7,326 nt of DNA from an uncultured Methylococcaceae bacterium (GTDB lineage Bacteria > Pseudomonadota > Gammaproteobacteria > Methylococcales > Methylomonadaceae), in contig CAIQND010000048.1 of the NCBI GenBank assembly GCA_903873045.1, forward strand, positions 1 to 7,326, given 5' to 3'. This document shows, in pieces, positions 5,968 to 7,326 of the stretch. How positions within the stretch are numbered: the first letter of the stretch is position 1; each line of letters opens with the position of its first letter. The position numbers were made by a program, and so were the translations under genes. The notes beneath the pieces are model-generated. The model worked only from the letters and a program-made list of their open reading frames with translations, was not told the DNA's origin and did no database searches.

Positions 5968-6540
5968 TTAATATTTTCTAAAGACCCCAGCCACCAAACC
6001 AAAAATCTCCAGATGGTCTATCGGACGGATATTTGAATACTCTTTGTTACCTGGCCGTAAATAGAAGCCAACTTTATCTCGCTCCAGATATTTCACGGTA
6101 AATTCGTTGTCCACAATGGCCACCACGATATCACCCGATTTTGTCGGTGCACCTTTTGTCACGATCACCGTATCACCAGGCAAAATACCAGCATCGACCA
6201 TTGAATCACCTTTAATAGTTAGAAGGACTGAGCTTGATGGCGTGTCTATCAAATATTCATCAATTGAAAAAGTATCTGTACGAGTATCGTTTGCTACTTG
6301 TGGTTGTCCTGCCTGGATTATACCGGAGATCTCTCTCTCAAAAAACCGCTTACCCGGCTGAATGCGCCGATCAGGTGCATAAGCAAGGAAATCAACATTG
6401 ATGAGCCGACCTACCATTGCTGAGACAGCAGATTTCGATTTCATGCCAACTAATGTTCCGATACCTGAAAACGAAGGCAGTATGCGATGCTCTGAATAAT
6501 AGTCTTGGAGCTTTTTTAGGTATTCCGAATCTTTATTCAT
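5968..6540 (-). CDS. LexA-like S24 self-cleaving repressor
   Basis: A 190-residue transcriptional repressor of the LexA/S24 family. Residues 5-65 form a winged-helix DNA-binding domain (YLKKLQDYYSEHRILPSF, then SKSAVSAMVGRL). The cleavage site A77-G78 lies in GIIQAGQP. The catalytic dyad is S113 (KGDSMVDAGILPGD) and K150 (EFTVKYLER), and the C-terminus GLVAGVFRKY is typical. All residues needed for RecA-stimulated self-cleavage are present. It is a little shorter than E. coli LexA (202). It heads a minus-strand operon, with the restriction-modification gene 21 bases downstream, so I infer that it controls itself and that enzyme. A palindromic operator sits within its promoter. It could be the chromosomal lexA, but the partner gene and the operator type make an accessory regulator more likely. 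No Shine-Dalgarno is evident before the ATG. Confidence 0.9.
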   Translation of the reverse strand: MNKDSEYLKKLQDYYSEHRILPSFSGIGTLVGMKSKSAVSAMVGRLINVDFLAYAPDRRIQPGKRFFEREISGIIQAGQPQVANDTRTDTFSIDEYLIDTPSSSVLLTIKGDSMVDAGILPGDTVIVTKGAPTKSGDIVVAIVDNEFTVKYLERDKVGFYLRPGNKEYSNIRPIDHLEIFGLVAGVFRKY

Positions 6541-6567
6541 ATAGCATCAATCTGTGATAATACTAGT

Positions 6568-6595
6568 ATTTTATAGAACTTACGTTCTATTGCAA
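6568..6595 (-). promoter_or_regulatory. Promoter of the repressor and restriction-modification operon
   Basis: Reading minus, TTGCAA (6590-6595) and TAAAAT (plus 6568-6573) are separated by 16 bases. Transcription would begin near 6561, leaving a leader of about 20 bases without a Shine-Dalgarno. A 12-base palindrome, AATACTAGTATT (6559-6570), overlaps the expected start point and might be a second binding site. I see no separate promoter in the 21 bases before the large gene. Confidence 0.6.
6573..6590. promoter_or_regulatory. GAAC-N4-GTTC operator for the LexA-like repressor
   Basis: A perfect 18-base palindrome with 7-base arms, ATAGAAC-TTAC-GTTCTAT, fills the spacer between the -35 and -10 boxes. 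Its core GAAC-N4-GTTC has the form of the LexA box known from Gram-positive bacteria and differs from the CTGT-N8-ACAG box of most gammaproteobacteria. A repressor bound here would block RNA polymerase directly, giving negative autoregulation. Confidence 0.75.
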
Positions 6596-6676
6596 GATAA
6601 ACTGCTAAATATCATTGATATAGATTGATTGCTCTATGCTATAGCGCCATACATTAAGAGTTACCGGGCTCAATCA

Positions 6677-6844
6677 ATGCCACAACATTTCCTATTATCC
6701 ATCCAAGCTAGATCACTATCAATCCGCCAAGTCTTCGGCATGACTGATGATCAAGCGTTCGATCTTTTCAAAGAATTGCGCTGGGAAGCCTGTGAAGAAA
6801 CTCCGATGCTGGTCGGGGTTTACAACCCAGCACCAAACGTTTGA
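6677..6844 (+). pseudogene. Decayed 5' fragment of an IS1595-like transposase
   Basis: From the ATG at 6677 the protein reads MPQHFLLSIQARSLSIRQVF, then MTDDQAFDLFKELRW. This is the usual N-terminus of IS1595-family DDE transposases (QHFLLS...ARxxSL...M.D..A...F...RW). A zinc-ribbon with paired CPxCG motifs should follow, but the frame drifts into EACEETPMLVG and stops at 6842-6844. Another frame at 6840-6875 reads KFTVIQKV, which resembles the later part of a zinc-ribbon with its cysteines lost. The original gene therefore probably ran on to about 6895 and has decayed by small indels. No DDE catalytic domain or terminal repeats are visible. It diverges from the repressor gene. Confidence 0.65.
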
Positions 6845-6998
6845 AATTTACCGTTATTCAAAAAGTTTGCGTTGGGTATCTATAGCCGTTTAGTTTAGGC
6901 AGGATACAATCGTGAGTGACGGGCTTGCAAACCCCGTTACGCTTCAAGTATAAAAATCAGTGAATGGATGCGTTACGAATGCCATCCATGGCAACTTG

Positions 6999-7021
6999 AT
7001 CCCGGCAGTCCATGCCGGGAT
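6999..7021. repeat. Hairpin repeat, ATCCCGGCA / TGCCGGGAT
   Basis: Perfect 9-base arms (6999-7007 and 7013-7021) surround the loop GTCCA, followed by GACGG. Palindromes of this form (CCCGGCA...TGCCGGGATGAC) are common dispersed intergenic repeats in proteobacteria. Just upstream, ATGGATG (6964-6970) and CATCCAT (6983-6989) form another inverted repeat, and ACGGG (6919-6923) pairs with CCCGT (6933-6937). The stretch from about 6897 to 7133 is a repeat-rich spacer with no gene I can support. Confidence 0.75.
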
Positions 7022-7055
7022 GACGGTTTGGACGTTTTAACTACGGATAAGATTT

Positions 7056-7072
7056 GTCAGGCAAAACCTGAC
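7056..7072. repeat. Small hairpin, GTCAGG / CCTGAC
   Basis: Perfect 6-base arms (7056-7061 and 7067-7072) surround the loop CAAAA. The hairpin is part of the repeat-rich spacer and stands 22 bases before the terminator-like hairpin. On its own it has no assigned role. Confidence 0.5.
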
Positions 7073-7094
7073 CGCCCGTGTTATTAGGCAGGTA

Positions 7095-7125
7095 CAGGGT
7101 GCCGTGCTTAAGCACCCTGGTTTTT
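7095..7125 (+). terminator. Intrinsic terminator-like hairpin, plus-oriented
   Basis: CAGGGTGC (7095-7102) pairs perfectly with GCACCCTG (7112-7119) around a 9-base loop, followed by G and five T (7121-7125). The T-run makes it work for plus-strand transcripts only. It stands just past the end of the minus-strand gene at the window edge, where it would shield that gene's 3' end from opposing transcription. It could also be another dispersed repeat. Confidence 0.6.
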
Positions 7126-7133
7126 ATAGCGTG

Positions 7134-7326
7134 TTACTTCACTATTTTTTCTACGGGTGTACAAAAATCGGTGATGCCGTCCGGCGTTACTGCCGCTACG
7201 CGAAAAGAATAATAGCAGGCAGGTTCCAGTCCCTCTACCGTATAGGTAGTATAGAGAGTGGTTGTGACGGGTAACCATACGCTTTCAGGGGTCGGTTTAC
7301 CTTTAGTCATTTGAAAAATATAAGCC
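7134..7326 (-). CDS. 3' end of a fibronectin type III domain protein (partial)
   Basis: A minus-strand frame is open from the window edge to a TAA at 7134-7136 and gives 63 residues. The pattern VWLPVTTTLYTTYTVEGLEP, then CYYSFRVAAVTPDGITDFC, is the second half of a fibronectin type III fold. It has the conserved W-to-Y spacing, the GLxP turn, the YxFRVAAV strand and a following G. The chain ends about 10 residues after the domain, so this is the C-terminal domain of a longer protein whose start lies beyond 7326. Such domains are common in secreted or surface proteins; the location is inference because no signal peptide is in view. Two cysteines (C37 and C54 of the fragment) might form a disulfide. 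Its G/C-richer codon use is closer to the nif genes than to the restriction operon. Confidence 0.75.
   Translation of the reverse strand, partial: AYIFQMTKGKPTPESVWLPVTTTLYTTYTVEGLEPACYYSFRVAAVTPDGITDFCTPVEKIVK

Larger units (their letters stand above)
6541..6642. repeat. Imperfect inverted repeat flanking the repressor promoter
   Basis: The left arm ATAGCATCAATCT (6541-6553) is the reverse complement of AGATTGAT (6622-6629) joined to GCTAT (6638-6642), with 8 extra bases between the two right-hand pieces. The arms enclose the whole promoter-operator region. A 13-base palindrome, ATATCA-T-TGATAT (6609-6621), lies just inside the right arm. It may be chance in A/T-rich DNA, or a relic of an element end. 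Confidence 0.4.

Overview
The window looks like chromosome from a nitrogen-fixing gammaproteobacterium, plausibly a methanotroph of the Methylococcales. That placement is an inference from the nif genes, the style of the dispersed repeats and the toxin-antitoxin and IS1595 remnants. No rRNA or other phylogenetic marker is present.

Bases 1-1802 (plus strand) hold a nitrogen-fixation accessory cluster. A small [2Fe-2S] ferredoxin is followed by a homologue of the Shethna FeSII protein, which protects nitrogenase from oxygen. Two bases later comes nifQ, which supplies molybdenum for FeMo-cofactor. An unrecognised 88-residue protein and a terminator-like stem-loop close the region.

Bases 1890-2800 are a scarred accessory stretch. 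A complete vapB antitoxin (plus strand) and a second antitoxin (minus strand) converge on a 61-base palindromic repeat. The first has no toxin. The second is followed by a vapC cut after about 28 codons, exactly at the repeat. A second 61-base copy lies at 2720-2780 and a half copy lies just after nifQ.

Bases 2818-6640 (minus strand) are the most interesting part: a two-gene, visibly A/T-rich operon. A LexA/S24-type self-cleaving repressor precedes a 1042-residue single-chain restriction-modification protein. That protein carries a PD-(D/E)XK nuclease, an N6-adenine methyltransferase and two target-recognition halves. The operon promoter carries a perfect GAAC-N4-GTTC palindrome between its -35 and -10 boxes, suggesting autoregulation and possibly control by DNA damage. 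The large gene also carries an A10 run between the methyltransferase and the first recognition domain. Loss or gain of one A gives a stop within a few codons, so the run could be an on/off switch. A damage-responsive repressor plus a possible phase-variable, type IIG/IIB-like enzyme is the best candidate here for an undescribed arrangement.

Bases 6640-7326 hold a decayed IS1595-like transposase start, several hairpin repeats and a plus-oriented terminator-like hairpin. The last feature is the 3' end of a minus-strand gene encoding a fibronectin type III domain, cut by the window edge.
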